Source: Vibrio coralliilyticus (GTDB lineage: Bacteria > Pseudomonadota > Gammaproteobacteria > Enterobacterales > Vibrionaceae). Taken from it: a stretch of 64,000 bases of DNA. The stretch lies in NCBI RefSeq assembly GCF_024449095.1, contig NZ_CP024628.1:62001-126000 (forward strand). The letters run 5' to 3'. Below the pieces are notes generated by a model. That model had not been told where the DNA came from. It ran no database searches and was given only the letters and a program-made list of their open reading frames with translations. The position numbers and the translations under genes are program-made. Positions 42,859-52,891 of this stretch are shown piece by piece; the first letter of the stretch is position 1, and every line of letters starts with the position of its first letter.

Positions 42859-45312
42859 ATGAAACCTACGCAACAGAAAAAATTTGATAAAGCTTTATTC
42901 CAAGAAAGCGTGAAGCAGCATCTATCGACTACTTACGCAAAGACGGAAGCGACTGCGACTCCGCGTGATTGGTACCTCGCGATGGGTCGAGCTTTGGCTG
43001 AGCTAACGACATTGGATCTACTAAAAACTGAACAAGACCCAAAGATTCAAAGCGCGAAAAGCGTTAACTACCTTTCTCTAGAATTCCTAATCGGTCGTCT
43101 TACAGGTAACAACCTAATCAGCATGGGTCTATACGAGCAGATCACTGATGCGATGGCTGACCTAGGTCATAACTTAACTGACCTACTTGAAGAAGAGCGC
43201 GACCCGTCACTAGGTAACGGCGGTCTAGGTCGTCTTGCGGCATGTTTTATGGATTCCTGTGCGGCACAAGAATTCCCAACGGTGGGCTACGGTCTGCACT
43301 ATGAGTACGGTTTGTTTAAGCAATCTTTTGAAGAAGGCCGTCAAAAAGAAGCACCAGACGCATGGCGTGGTGTTGAAGGCTACCCATGGGAAGTCGCTCG
43401 TCCAGAATTGGCACAAGAAATTGGTTTCTACGGTCACGTAGAAGTCAGCCACGAGAATGGCAAAGAAATTCGCAAGTGGGTTCCTGGCATGACAGTAAAA
43501 GCAATGCCTTGGGATCTGCCAATCGTTGGTTACGAATCAGATACAGTATACCCGCTACGTCTTTGGGAATGTCAGGCGATTGCACCATTCTCACTAGCAA
43601 GCTTTAACAACGGTGATTACTTTGAAGCGCAGCACTCGTTAATTGATGCTGGCAACATCACCAAAGTTCTTTACCCGAACGATAACCACGAGAAGGGTAA
43701 AACTCTACGCCTAATGCAGCAGTACTTCCACTCAGCGGCATCGGTACGCGATATTCTACGTCGCCATGAAGCCGCAGGTTTTGCACTGGCCGATCTTCCT
43801 AAGCAAGAAACTATCCAGCTAAACGATACGCACCCAACCATCGCTATCCCAGAGCTGATGCGCATCTTGATTGATGAGAAAGGTCTATCTTGGGACAAAG
43901 CGTGGGAAATCAGTGCAAGCACGTTTGCCTACACCAACCATACGCTACTTCCAGAAGCTCTAGAGACATGGCCAGAGTCGCTCATTCAGCGTCTACTGCC
44001 TCGTCACATGGAAATCATTTTCGAAATCAACCACCATTTCCTACAAGACGTACGTAAAATGTGGCCTGGTGATGGTGAGAAACAAGCTAAGCTGTCTATC
44101 ATCCAAGAAGGTTTCAACCGCATGGTTCGTATGGCAAACCTATGTGTGATTGGTTCTTACAAAGTCAACGGTGTAGCAGCACTTCACTCTGAACTGGTTA
44201 AGAAAGATCTGTTCCCTGAGTTTAATGAAATCTTCCCAGGTAAACTGACTAACGTAACAAACGGTATTACGCCACGTCGTTGGTTGAAGTTCTGTAACCC
44301 AGGTCTATCTAACTTAATCTCAGACAAGATTGGTACTGAGTGGCCAGCTAAACTTGAACAGCTTGAAGGTATTGCTCAGTTTGCGACTGATGCGAAATTC
44401 CAAAAAGAGTTCATGGCCGTTAAGAAGCAAAACAAACAGCGTCTTGCGGATTGGGTTAAAGAGAACATGGGTATCGAGCTAGATACTAATGCAATCTTTG
44501 ACGTGCAAATCAAGCGCCTGCACGAGTACAAGCGTCAGCACCTAGATCTGCTGCACATCTTGTCTCTATACCACCGTATCATTAACGAACCTGAGTTCGA
44601 ATGTACGCCACGTGTTTGTTTCTTCGCAGCTAAAGCGGCGCCGGGTTACCACCTAGCGAAAGAGATCATCTTCGCGGTGAACAAGGTTGCTGAGAAGATC
44701 AACAACGACCCTCGTATCGGTAATAAGCTGAAAGTGGTCTTTATTCCAGATTACCGCGTAAGCATGGCGGAAATCATCATTCCAGCGGCTGACGTTTCTC
44801 AACAAATCTCTCTAGCAGGTAAAGAAGCATCAGGTACGGGTAACATGAAAATGGCGCTTAACGGTGCATTGACTATCGGTACTATGGACGGTGCGAACGT
44901 TGAAATTCGTGAAGAAGTGGGTGATGAGAACATCTATATCTTTGGTCTAGACGTTGACGGTGTACAAGCGCTTAAAGCACAAGGTTACAACCCTTATGAC
45001 TACTACCACGCGGACCCACTACTAAAAGCGTCACTTGACCTACTGTTGGGCGAAGAGTTCACTCCAGGTCAACCTGGTCTGTTACGTGCAACGTTTGACA
45101 GCTTGCTTGATGGCGGTGACCCGTACTTATGTTTGGCTGACTTTGCTTCTTACGTGCAAGCGCATGAAGACATGGGCAAACAATATAAAGATCAAGCGGG
45201 TTGGGCTCAGAAAGCCATTCTTAACACGGCCTTGGTTGGTAAGTTTACGTCAGACCGTTCAATTCGAGATTATGTAAACAATATCTGGAAATTAGAAGCG
45301 GTTAAGCGCTAA
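42859..45312 (+). CDS. malP: Maltodextrin phosphorylase
   Basis: An 817-residue GT35 alpha-glucan phosphorylase that releases glucose 1-phosphate from maltodextrins. It shows LSLEFLIGRL, DPSLGNGGLGRLAACF, the pyridoxal-phosphate lysine motif KEASGTGNMKMALNGALTIGT, and TNGITPRRWL. It lacks long regulatory insertions, as expected of a bacterial enzyme. First gene of the malPQ unit; a hairpin follows it before malQ. Confidence 0.97.
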   Translation: MKPTQQKKFDKALFQESVKQHLSTTYAKTEATATPRDWYLAMGRALAELTTLDLLKTEQDPKIQSAKSVNYLSLEFLIGRLTGNNLISMGLYEQITDAMADLGHNLTDLLEEERDPSLGNGGLGRLAACFMDSCAAQEFPTVGYGLHYEYGLFKQSFEEGRQKEAPDAWRGVEGYPWEVARPELAQEIGFYGHVEVSHENGKEIRKWVPGMTVKAMPWDLPIVGYESDTVYPLRLWECQAIAPFSLASFNNGDYFEAQHSLIDAGNITKVLYPNDNHEKGKTLRLMQQYFHSAASVRDILRRHEAAGFALADLPKQETIQLNDTHPTIAIPELMRILIDEKGLSWDKAWEISASTFAYTNHTLLPEALETWPESLIQRLLPRHMEIIFEINHHFLQDVRKMWPGDGEKQAKLSIIQEGFNRMVRMANLCVIGSYKVNGVAALHSELVKKDLFPEFNEIFPGKLTNVTNGITPRRWLKFCNPGLSNLISDKIGTEWPAKLEQLEGIAQFATDAKFQKEFMAVKKQNKQRLADWVKENMGIELDTNAIFDVQIKRLHEYKRQHLDLLHILSLYHRIINEPEFECTPRVCFFAAKAAPGYHLAKEIIFAVNKVAEKINNDPRIGNKLKVVFIPDYRVSMAEIIIPAADVSQQISLAGKEASGTGNMKMALNGALTIGTMDGANVEIREEVGDENIYIFGLDVDGVQALKAQGYNPYDYYHADPLLKASLDLLLGEEFTPGQPGLLRATFDSLLDGGDPYLCLADFASYVQAHEDMGKQYKDQAGWAQKAILNTALVGKFTSDRSIRDYVNNIWKLEAVKR

Positions 45313-45325
45313 TTCCACCTAAATA

Positions 45326-45349
45326 AGCCAAGGCTATTAAGCCTTGGCT
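45326..45349 (+). terminator. Hairpin between malP and malQ
   Basis: AGCCAAGGC and GCCTTGGCT form a perfect 9-bp stem around TATTAA, followed by CTCTCTTAATT. The weak T-run suggests partial termination or transcript protection rather than a full stop. Confidence 0.65.
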
Positions 45350-45412
45350 CTCTTAATTACAAATAAATAAAAACCCTACATTTGAAGGTTACTGAATCCT
45401 TCGGAGAGAGCG

Positions 45413-47593
45413 ATGAAAGAACAAAACGCATTACAACAAGTCGCTGAAATGGCAAGAATTGCCGACAGCTACGTTAGCGCGTGGGGAGATGAGGCAAAAG
45501 TAGACGAAGAAACGATTCGCTACTTATTGACGTCTTTAGGCTACGACACGACGAATGATGATACTCTTCTGCGATCGGCAGAGAAAAAACACAAGAAAGA
45601 TGTGCTGGATTCAGTGCTGGTGGTCCGTGATGGTGAGCCAGTTGAAGTGGCACTTAATCTTGGCGCAAGTGCTCGTGAAAGCGAGTTCAGCTGGCGTTTA
45701 GATACCGAGCAGGGAGAGGTACTTGAAGGCTATCTTCAGTCTCAAATCGTTCGCGATGAACGTAAAGAGGGTGGCCCTTTAGTGTTTACATTACCGAGTG
45801 ATTTGGCTTGGGGTTACCACAAGCTGACGATCACTCGCAAACGCCGGAAGTCCCCTTATGAGATGACTCTGATTGTCACACCGAGAGCTTGTTACAAACA
45901 GGATGACATCGAAAGTGGCAAAAAAATGTGGGGCCCGAGCATTCAGCTTTACACTTTGCGCACACAACATAACTGGGGAATGGGTGACTTTGGTGACCTG
46001 AAACAGCTGGTGGCTGATATTGCTTCCCGGGGCGGTGATTTTGTTGGCCTAAACCCAATTCATTCATTATTCCCGGCAAACCCTGAAGGCGCCAGCCCAT
46101 ATAGCCCGTCCTCACGCCGTTGGTTAAATATCCTATACATTGATGTCAGTTCTGTACCTGAGTTTGCATTGAGTATCGAAGCGCAACAGCGTGTTGGCAG
46201 TGCTGAATTCCAGCAGCGCTTACAAAAAGCGCGTGAATCGCATTGGGTGAATTACACCGAAGTGGCGGATCTCAAGCTGAGCGTCCTTCCGCTACTGTTT
46301 GATGAGTTCAAGAAGCGCCACTTGGATAAGAACACCGAGCGCGCTCAAGCTTTCCTAGCGTTTGTTGAAGAGGGGGGCGATAGTCTGATGCATCAAGCCG
46401 CATTTGATGCTCTACATGCCTCTTTGCATGCTGAAAATGCTAATGTTTGGGGCTGGCCAGTTTTCCCAGATGAATTCCGCCGTTTTGAAAATACCGCTGT
46501 CCAAAAGTTTATTGAACAGAATCTCGATCAGGTCCATCTGTACATGTACCTGCAATGGATTGCGGATATCCAAATTAATGAAGCTCAGGCATTAGCTGAA
46601 GAGAAAGGTATGTCTGTCGGCCTATACCGTGATTTAGCGGTTGGTGTGGCTGATTCGGGCGCTGAAACCTGGGCTGATAACGGCAATCTTGTGATGGACG
46701 CCAGCATCGGTGCTCCGCCAGATATTCTGGGCCCTCTGGGCCAAAACTGGGGCTTACCGCCGCTTAACCCGCAAGTGCTTCAGGAAACCAGTTACGATGC
46801 CTACATCAAACTGCTGCGTGCCAATATGAAGCATTGTGGAGCACTGCGTATTGACCATGTCTTGGGCTTGTTGCGTTTGTGGTGGATACCTAAAGGTGAA
46901 AATGCGACCAAAGGTGCGTACATCTACTACCCCGTGGAAGATATGCTAGCGATTCTTGCGCTGGAATCTCATCGTCATCAATGCAGCGTTATTGGTGAAG
47001 ATTTAGGTACAGTGCCAGATGAAATCGTGGAGATTTTGCGTGATGCAGGTGTTCATTCATACAAAGTGTTCTTCTTCGAAACGTCAGAAGACGACGGTGG
47101 TTACATTTCACCAGCTCATTATGCTGAGCAGTCTATGTCTGCGCTATGTACGCATGATATGCCGACTTTACGTGGCTTCTGGCACTGTGACGACTTAAAG
47201 ATGGGCGAAGAGCTGGGTTTGTACCCAGATCCAGAGCAATTGAAGAACCTGTTCGCAGATCGTTTGGAAAGTAAACAAGGTATTTTGGATTCTGTGGCTT
47301 GGCACGGCTACCTTCCGGAAGGTGTGGGCCGAGATGCGCAGTACGTTCCTATGGACTCGTATCTGGCTGAGGCTTTGCAATTGCACGTAGCTGCAGGCTC
47401 ATCAACATTGCTCAGTGTTCAGTTAGAAGATTGGTTGGAAATGGATAAGCCGGTCAACATTCCAGGCACGGTTGATGAGTATCCAAACTGGCGTCGTAAA
47501 CTGTCAATGAATTTGGATGAAGTATTTGCTCGTGAAGAGGTAAATCGCATTGCCCATAAGTTGACGGAAGTTCGCGCAAAAGCGAGTAATTAA
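45413..47593 (+). CDS. malQ: 4-alpha-glucanotransferase (amylomaltase)
   Basis: A 726-residue GH77 enzyme that disproportionates maltodextrins, feeding longer chains to MalP. Motifs: GDFGDLKQLV, GLNPIHSLFP, SPYSPSSRRWLN, GLYRDLAVGV, the nucleophile region LRIDHVLGL, the acid/base VIGEDLGTVP and CTHDMPTLRGFW. An N-terminal domain of about 150 residues precedes the barrel, as in E. coli MalQ. CGGAGAGAG lies just before its ATG; it is 100 bases after malP. Confidence 0.97.
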   Translation: MKEQNALQQVAEMARIADSYVSAWGDEAKVDEETIRYLLTSLGYDTTNDDTLLRSAEKKHKKDVLDSVLVVRDGEPVEVALNLGASARESEFSWRLDTEQGEVLEGYLQSQIVRDERKEGGPLVFTLPSDLAWGYHKLTITRKRRKSPYEMTLIVTPRACYKQDDIESGKKMWGPSIQLYTLRTQHNWGMGDFGDLKQLVADIASRGGDFVGLNPIHSLFPANPEGASPYSPSSRRWLNILYIDVSSVPEFALSIEAQQRVGSAEFQQRLQKARESHWVNYTEVADLKLSVLPLLFDEFKKRHLDKNTERAQAFLAFVEEGGDSLMHQAAFDALHASLHAENANVWGWPVFPDEFRRFENTAVQKFIEQNLDQVHLYMYLQWIADIQINEAQALAEEKGMSVGLYRDLAVGVADSGAETWADNGNLVMDASIGAPPDILGPLGQNWGLPPLNPQVLQETSYDAYIKLLRANMKHCGALRIDHVLGLLRLWWIPKGENATKGAYIYYPVEDMLAILALESHRHQCSVIGEDLGTVPDEIVEILRDAGVHSYKVFFFETSEDDGGYISPAHYAEQSMSALCTHDMPTLRGFWHCDDLKMGEELGLYPDPEQLKNLFADRLESKQGILDSVAWHGYLPEGVGRDAQYVPMDSYLAEALQLHVAAGSSTLLSVQLEDWLEMDKPVNIPGTVDEYPNWRRKLSMNLDEVFAREEVNRIAHKLTEVRAKASN

Positions 47594-47681
47594 CAGGCTC
47601 TTATCGCAGATAACATAGAAAAATATCGACTCTATCACTCTATGTTAAACCGGAATGCGGTAAACTTTTAGATGCTATATT

Positions 47682-47711
47682 AAGCCCGCATTTTTAGCGG
47701 GCTTTTGTTTA
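47682..47711 (+). terminator. Terminator after malQ
   Basis: AAGCCCGC and GCGGGCTT pair around ATTTTTA, followed by TTGTTT. A second weaker inverted repeat (TAACATAG...CTATGTTA) lies upstream at about 47610-47646. Confidence 0.85.
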
Positions 47712-47847
47712 TAAAAACCAGAAGCTGTTTACGTTGCGCTTCGATTTAAACGCCTGTTAGTCAGCGTTGCCGTCCGCAATGATCCACCTCAAAGATGTAA
47801 GCAGACTTTCGGCTATTTTCAGAAAGTTAGGTTAGGGAGAGAATAAC

Positions 47848-50028
47848 TTGAAAGCGGCAACATTAGATAAGAAAACCAGATTGTATAACCAACTTTCGCA
47901 TGCTTCGTTTGCGGATCCATTTTCTTTTATTGGTCCATATCTTGAACCTAAGCAAGGTGGGTTACGGGTGTGGATGCCCGGTGCGGACAAGGTTGAATTA
48001 GTGATTGACGGCGAAGATAGAATCGAGCTTGAACGCGAAGATGCGTCCGGTTTTATCTTGACTCAAGAAAGAGATTTAACTCAAACGCATTATCAGCTTG
48101 CTGTTCATTGGTCAGGCTCAGAGCAGATCGTCGATGATCCCTACCAATATCATACTATCTATGCAGAGTATGATGATCTGCATACGCCTAAAGACATGTA
48201 CCATCACATGGGGTCACAGTTTGTGACTTTAGAGCGTGGTGGTAAACAAATCTCGGGCGTTCGTTTTCTGGTATACGCCCCTCATGCCTCGGCATGTAGT
48301 TTGGTGGGTGAGTTTAACCAGTGGGATGGTCGACGAACGCCTATGCAGCGCCTCGATTATGGTATTTGGGGCATCTTTATTCCGAACTTGAAAGAAGGGA
48401 CTCAGTATAAATTTGAGTTGAAAGGGCCAAATGGTGAAGGCCTACCGCATAAGGCTGACCCTTGGGGAGCATATGCGGAACAGTATCCTTCCTTTGCATC
48501 GGTAACTTATGATCACTCTCGCTACGACTGGCAAGATACTCAGTGGCAAAGCCGACCGGTTACTGAAAAGCGTAAGGAAGCGTTGTCTTTTTACGAGCTT
48601 CACGCGGGTTCATGGCGTCGTAATGCTAATGGCGATTTCTTGAATTACCGTGAACTGGCTGATCAGCTTATTCCTTATCTGGTCGATATGGGTTATAACC
48701 ATGTTGAGTTAATGCCCGTCTCTGAGCATCCATTCTACGGTTCTTGGGGTTATCAGCCTGTGGGGCTATTTGCTCCTACCAGCCGATTTGGTTCGCCGGA
48801 TGACTTTAAATATTTCGTTGATCAGTGTCACCAAGCTGAAATTGGTGTGGTGCTAGACTGGGTTCCAGCTCATTTCCCTTCCGACGATCACGGACTGGCC
48901 AATTTCGACGGTACACCGCTTTTCCATGATCCGGATCCACGCCGAGGTTGGCATCAGGACTGGAATTCCTACATTTACGACTTAGGCCGTGAGCACGTGC
49001 GTCGCTTCTTAGTATCTAATGCTCTGTACTGGTTTGAGCAATTCCATATTGATGGTATCCGAGTGGATGCTGTCGCATCGATGCTTTACCTTGATTACTC
49101 GCGAAGTCATGATCAGTGGATCCCAAATGTCGATGGTGGCAATGAAAACTATGATGCCATTGCAACGCTAAAATGGATGAATGAGGAAGTGTATAAGTAC
49201 TTCCCGAATGCGATGACTATTGCGGAAGAATCGACGGCATTCCCAGGGGTTTCTGCTCCAACCTTTATGGGCGGTTTGGGTTTCGGCTTTAAGTGGAATA
49301 TGGGCTGGATGCATGACTCGCTTTCCTACATCAAAGAAGATCCTGTTCATCGAAAATACCACCACGATACCATCACGTTTCCGCTAGTTTATGCACATAG
49401 CGAAAACTATGTTCTTTCTTTGTCACATGATGAAGTGGTGTATGGCAAAGGGTCGATTCACAACAAAATGCCAGGTGACGAATGGCAACAGACGGCGAAT
49501 TTGCGCGCTTATCTTGGTTACATGTACGGCCAACCGGGTAAGAAGCTCAACTTCATGGGAGCAGAGATTGGTCAGACGGCTGAATGGAATCACGACGATC
49601 AACTGCAATGGTTCCTGCTGGAATTCGAACGTCATCAAGGTGTGCAAGCGCTCACTCGCGATCTGAATAAGTTGTATACATCTGAACGTGCGATGCATGA
49701 ACTGGATTGTGAACCACGTGGTTTCGAATGGCGTTTGCAGGATGCGGCTGAGTCTTCCATTCTTGCCCACGAACGTTTAAGCGATAATGGGGAGCGCATT
49801 TTGGTTATTACCAACTTTACCCCTGTTCCTCACGATAAGTTCCGACTGGGTGTGCCATTGGCGGGTGAGTATGAACTGCTGCTTAATACCGATGACCAGT
49901 GCTATAAGGGTAGTGGTTATGAGGTGAAACAGTGTGCGGTGACAGAAATGGTTGAGAGTGAAAGCCAGCCACAGTCGTTGTCCCTCAGATTGCCACCATT
50001 AGCGACGGTGTTTTACAAGTTGAAGTAA
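47848..50028 (+). CDS. glgB: 1,4-alpha-glucan branching enzyme
   Basis: A 726-residue GH13 branching enzyme that makes alpha-1,6 branches in glycogen. There is an N-terminal CBM48 pair ([10 protein letters not shown], then [26 protein letters not shown]) and a barrel with [18 protein letters not shown], the nucleophile region [18 protein letters not shown], the acid TIAEEST and [15 protein letters not shown] start at 47848 with GGGAGAG upstream. Placed after malPQ but behind a terminator, so it can be controlled separately. No other glycogen gene is adjacent in the window. Confidence 0.97.
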   Translation: MKAATLDKKTRLYNQLSHASFADPFSFIGPYLEPKQGGLRVWMPGADKVELVIDGEDRIELEREDASGFILTQERDLTQTHYQLAVHWSGSEQIVDDPYQYHTIYAEYDDLHTPKDMYHHMGSQFVTLERGGKQISGVRFLVYAPHASACSLVGEFNQWDGRRTPMQRLDYGIWGIFIPNLKEGTQYKFELKGPNGEGLPHKADPWGAYAEQYPSFASVTYDHSRYDWQDTQWQSRPVTEKRKEALSFYELHAGSWRRNANGDFLNYRELADQLIPYLVDMGYNHVELMPVSEHPFYGSWGYQPVGLFAPTSRFGSPDDFKYFVDQCHQAEIGVVLDWVPAHFPSDDHGLANFDGTPLFHDPDPRRGWHQDWNSYIYDLGREHVRRFLVSNALYWFEQFHIDGIRVDAVASMLYLDYSRSHDQWIPNVDGGNENYDAIATLKWMNEEVYKYFPNAMTIAEESTAFPGVSAPTFMGGLGFGFKWNMGWMHDSLSYIKEDPVHRKYHHDTITFPLVYAHSENYVLSLSHDEVVYGKGSIHNKMPGDEWQQTANLRAYLGYMYGQPGKKLNFMGAEIGQTAEWNHDDQLQWFLLEFERHQGVQALTRDLNKLYTSERAMHELDCEPRGFEWRLQDAAESSILAHERLSDNGERILVITNFTPVPHDKFRLGVPLAGEYELLLNTDDQCYKGSGYEVKQCAVTEMVESESQPQSLSLRLPPLATVFYKLK

Positions 50029-50040
50029 GCTTTGGAAGAT

Positions 50041-50065
50041 GAGCGCAAATACTAGATTTGCGCTC
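50041..50065 (+). terminator. Terminator after glgB
   Basis: GAGCGCAAAT and ATTTGCGCTC form a 10-bp perfect stem around ACTAG, 12 bases past the stop; the following TAAATACT is only weakly T-rich. Confidence 0.7.
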
Positions 50066-50226
50066 TAAATACTCGGGTGATGGTTTCTTCCCTAATAGAT
50101 TAGTGAGTAACTGGTATTTTCACTAAAACGAAAAATTGACATTAGGCGGATTGAAACTTGGTAAAACTCATCATTTCCTGACAGAGGCAGAATACTCTTA
50201 CAGTATGTCGTATCAGGAAGTGCGTT

Positions 50227-51585
50227 ATGAATTATTATCCAAACGAGCAGATCCTTGCAGAACAAAGATTTGGGTTTGGTCCTCAATTAGGAAGACCGAC
50301 CTCACCACTGGTGCATCAGCTAGAGGGTGTGAGTTATCTTCACCCTAGCATTCAAGCCTTACCAAGTACCAAAGAGATTCTGACTCAACTTGGTGAAAGC
50401 CAAGCGCAACGCGCCAAAGTTAAGAATGATGTGGTGAAAAAGCGTGAGCTGCAAGAGCAACTTCAGGCTTTTTATCGTCAGCACTATCGCCAGCAGATCG
50501 AAGCTCGGCACCAACAAAGCATTCATACTCCATACGGATTTCAAGAACGCTTAATCCAGTTTTGGAGCAATCATTTCGCCATATCCGTCGACAATCGACG
50601 CTTGATGCCACTGGCTTCCAAAATTGAGAACGATGTTGTTCGTCAACACTGGAGTGGTAACTTCAGCGATATGCTCATGGGCGTATCAAAGCACCCTGCG
50701 ATGTTAATGTATTTGGATAATCAGGCATCGACCGGCCCTAACTCCAAGCTTGGCAAACGACGTGGTAAAGGGTTGAATGAGAATCTGGCTCGTGAAATCC
50801 TTGAACTTCATACCCTAGGCGTCGATAGCTCTTATACGCAGCAGGACGTGATTGAACTAGCAAAGGCGATTTCTGGTTGGAGCATCAAACTCAAATCACC
50901 TGATATCGGTTTTCGCTTTGTACCGAGTATGCATGAGCCAGGGGCGGTGAAGGTTATGGGCCGCACTTATGCGCAAAAAGGAATAGAACAAGGCGAAGCT
51001 TGCCTCCAAGCGTTAGCGCTGCATCCTGATACCGCGCAGCACCTAGCGACTAAATTATGCCAACATTTCTTTGGTCGCTCCTACCCTGAACTTGAGGCGG
51101 CAATGGCTAATGCTTATTTAAAATCTGCAGGAGAGCTGCGTCCTGTATACCAAGTGTTGATCGAAAGTGAGCCAGCAGGTTCCGCTGAGCCGATGCGATT
51201 TCGTACGCCTAAAGAATGGTTGTTTGCTGTTCTGCGCAGCGCGCAAATTAGTATCAGTGATAAACAAGCGATGAATGTGTTGAATGTGTTAGGGCAGCCG
51301 GCATTCAATCCGGGCTCCCCCGCAGGTTGGCCAGACCGAGACAAAGACTACAATAGTCCTTCTGCTCTAACACAGAGGTTACAAGTCGCTAATATGTTGG
51401 CGGCCAAAGCGGTCAAGCAGGCTAAAGCGAGTAACATCCAACCGCAAAAAATGGTCGATGACGTGATCTCACAGCTCTATGGCGCCTACCTGGATGAACA
51501 TACTCAGCTGGTACTGAGTAAAACCAAGAACCCAATGATGCAGCTATCGCTATTTTGGCTCAGTCCGCAGTTTCAGTATCGCTAA
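50227..51585 (+). CDS. DUF1800 family protein
   Basis: A 452-residue protein with RFGFGPQLG near the start, QFWSNHFAIS, NENLAREILELHTLGVDSSYTQQDV and RFRTPKEWLFAVLRS, the recognisable DUF1800 blocks. The function is unknown. It shows no signal peptide of its own. It lies 8 bases before a Tat-exported DUF1501 protein; the two families are nearly always paired, so they probably act together, perhaps with the DUF1501 partner carrying this protein through the Tat pore (inference). Confidence 0.9.
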   Translation: MNYYPNEQILAEQRFGFGPQLGRPTSPLVHQLEGVSYLHPSIQALPSTKEILTQLGESQAQRAKVKNDVVKKRELQEQLQAFYRQHYRQQIEARHQQSIHTPYGFQERLIQFWSNHFAISVDNRRLMPLASKIENDVVRQHWSGNFSDMLMGVSKHPAMLMYLDNQASTGPNSKLGKRRGKGLNENLAREILELHTLGVDSSYTQQDVIELAKAISGWSIKLKSPDIGFRFVPSMHEPGAVKVMGRTYAQKGIEQGEACLQALALHPDTAQHLATKLCQHFFGRSYPELEAAMANAYLKSAGELRPVYQVLIESEPAGSAEPMRFRTPKEWLFAVLRSAQISISDKQAMNVLNVLGQPAFNPGSPAGWPDRDKDYNSPSALTQRLQVANMLAAKAVKQAKASNIQPQKMVDDVISQLYGAYLDEHTQLVLSKTKNPMMQLSLFWLSPQFQYR

Positions 51586-51593
51586 GGAGAATC

Positions 51594-52754
51594 ATGATGT
51601 CATCCACCTTGCCTAATAGACGCCGCTTCTTGCAAAGTGCTGCTGCACTGAGTATGAGCTCATTGCTACCCATGCCTGTGTTTGCCAAATCACGTTCCGA
51701 CAACCTGTTTATCTGGATATCTCTGCGTGGTGCGATGGATGGTCTAAATGTGGTGGTGCCTTATGGTGATAAAGTATATGCGTCGCTTAGGCCAACCATT
51801 GGGCTCCATGAAGGGCAGTTACTGAACTTAGATGGCTTTTTTGGTCTTCACCCTGCTCTTAAAGCTTGTCACCAGTGGTATCAGGCACGGGAGATCAGTT
51901 TTGTTCATGCATGTGCCACTCCTTATCGAGAGCGTTCTCACTTTGATGGTCAGAAGATACTTGAAAATGGCACATTAGATCCCTTCTATGCGGAAGGTTG
52001 GCTCAACCGATTGCTTAGTATTGAAAGCCGGAATCAGGCCATTGCCATTGACTCTGGCCTTCCACTTATCATGCAGGGAGAAGCTAGAGTCGACAGTTGG
52101 TATCCAAACCGACTGAAAACACGAGAGCGTCAAACGGAGCTACTTGAACAACTGCTTCAATCTGACGCCACCTTGTCGTCTAACTTTGAGAGTATGATGA
52201 AAATCGACAAACTGGTGGGGGACGGAGGTGTGGGTAAGCAGTTTCAATCCCTAACGCAGAAGACTGGAGAAATTTTGGCGGATCCAGCAGGGCCTAATAT
52301 TGCGGCTTTGGAGTTGGGAGGCTGGGATACCCATGCTAATCAAGGCAGTGTTAACGGTAGATTGAGTAATCAGTTGAAGTTATTGGATGCTGGTCTAGCA
52401 TCTCTAAAACAAGCGCTAGGCAAGCAATGGCAACGGACAGTTGTGATAGCCGCGAGCGAATTTGGCCGTACTGCGCGTGAAAACGGCACCAAGGGGACGG
52501 ATCATGGTACGGCGAATGTAATGTTCGTGGCTGGTGGGGCGATTAGAGGCGGAGAAGTACTAGGCCATTGGCCAGGGTTGGCGGAAGCTGACTTATATCA
52601 AGGGCGAGATCTCAAACCGACCACAGATACACGCTCAGTGATCAAAGGGGTACTGGGCCCACATTTATCGGTCACCTCGAAGAAACTCGAAACCATCTTT
52701 CCAGACAGCCAGCAAGCGAAAGCACTGCGATTTGAGTTCGTAGAGATGAGTTAG
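51594..52754 (+). CDS. DUF1501 family protein, Tat-exported
   Basis: A protein of about 386 residues with a twin-arginine signal (NRRRFLQSAAALSMSSLLPMPVFA) and DUF1501 blocks: LFIWISLRGAMDGLNVVVPYGD, FGLHPALKACHQWY, ELGGWDTHANQG, VIAASEFGRTARENG and GTDHGTANVMFV. The family has a sulfatase/alkaline-phosphatase-like fold, but its reaction is unknown. AAGGAG precedes two adjacent ATG codons (51594 and 51597); either may start it. Paired with the DUF1800 gene. Confidence 0.92.
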   Translation: MMSSTLPNRRRFLQSAAALSMSSLLPMPVFAKSRSDNLFIWISLRGAMDGLNVVVPYGDKVYASLRPTIGLHEGQLLNLDGFFGLHPALKACHQWYQAREISFVHACATPYRERSHFDGQKILENGTLDPFYAEGWLNRLLSIESRNQAIAIDSGLPLIMQGEARVDSWYPNRLKTRERQTELLEQLLQSDATLSSNFESMMKIDKLVGDGGVGKQFQSLTQKTGEILADPAGPNIAALELGGWDTHANQGSVNGRLSNQLKLLDAGLASLKQALGKQWQRTVVIAASEFGRTARENGTKGTDHGTANVMFVAGGAIRGGEVLGHWPGLAEADLYQGRDLKPTTDTRSVIKGVLGPHLSVTSKKLETIFPDSQQAKALRFEFVEMS

Positions 52755-52848
52755 GAGGAAAGGAAGAGGCATCAGATGGAATGGCAAGTAGCTATTTTAA
52801 AGTGGTAATGTCGATAAGTGATCGAGTTCATATTTGTTAGCTAGAATT

Positions 52849-52880
52849 AAGACCTGTGTAGTGCTTATTACACAGGTCTT
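52849..52880. terminator. Bidirectional terminator
   Basis: AAGACCTGTGTA and TACACAGGTCTT form a 12-bp perfect stem between the convergent DUF1501 and phosphoesterase genes. Confidence 0.85.
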
Positions 52881-52891
52881 TACTGACATGA

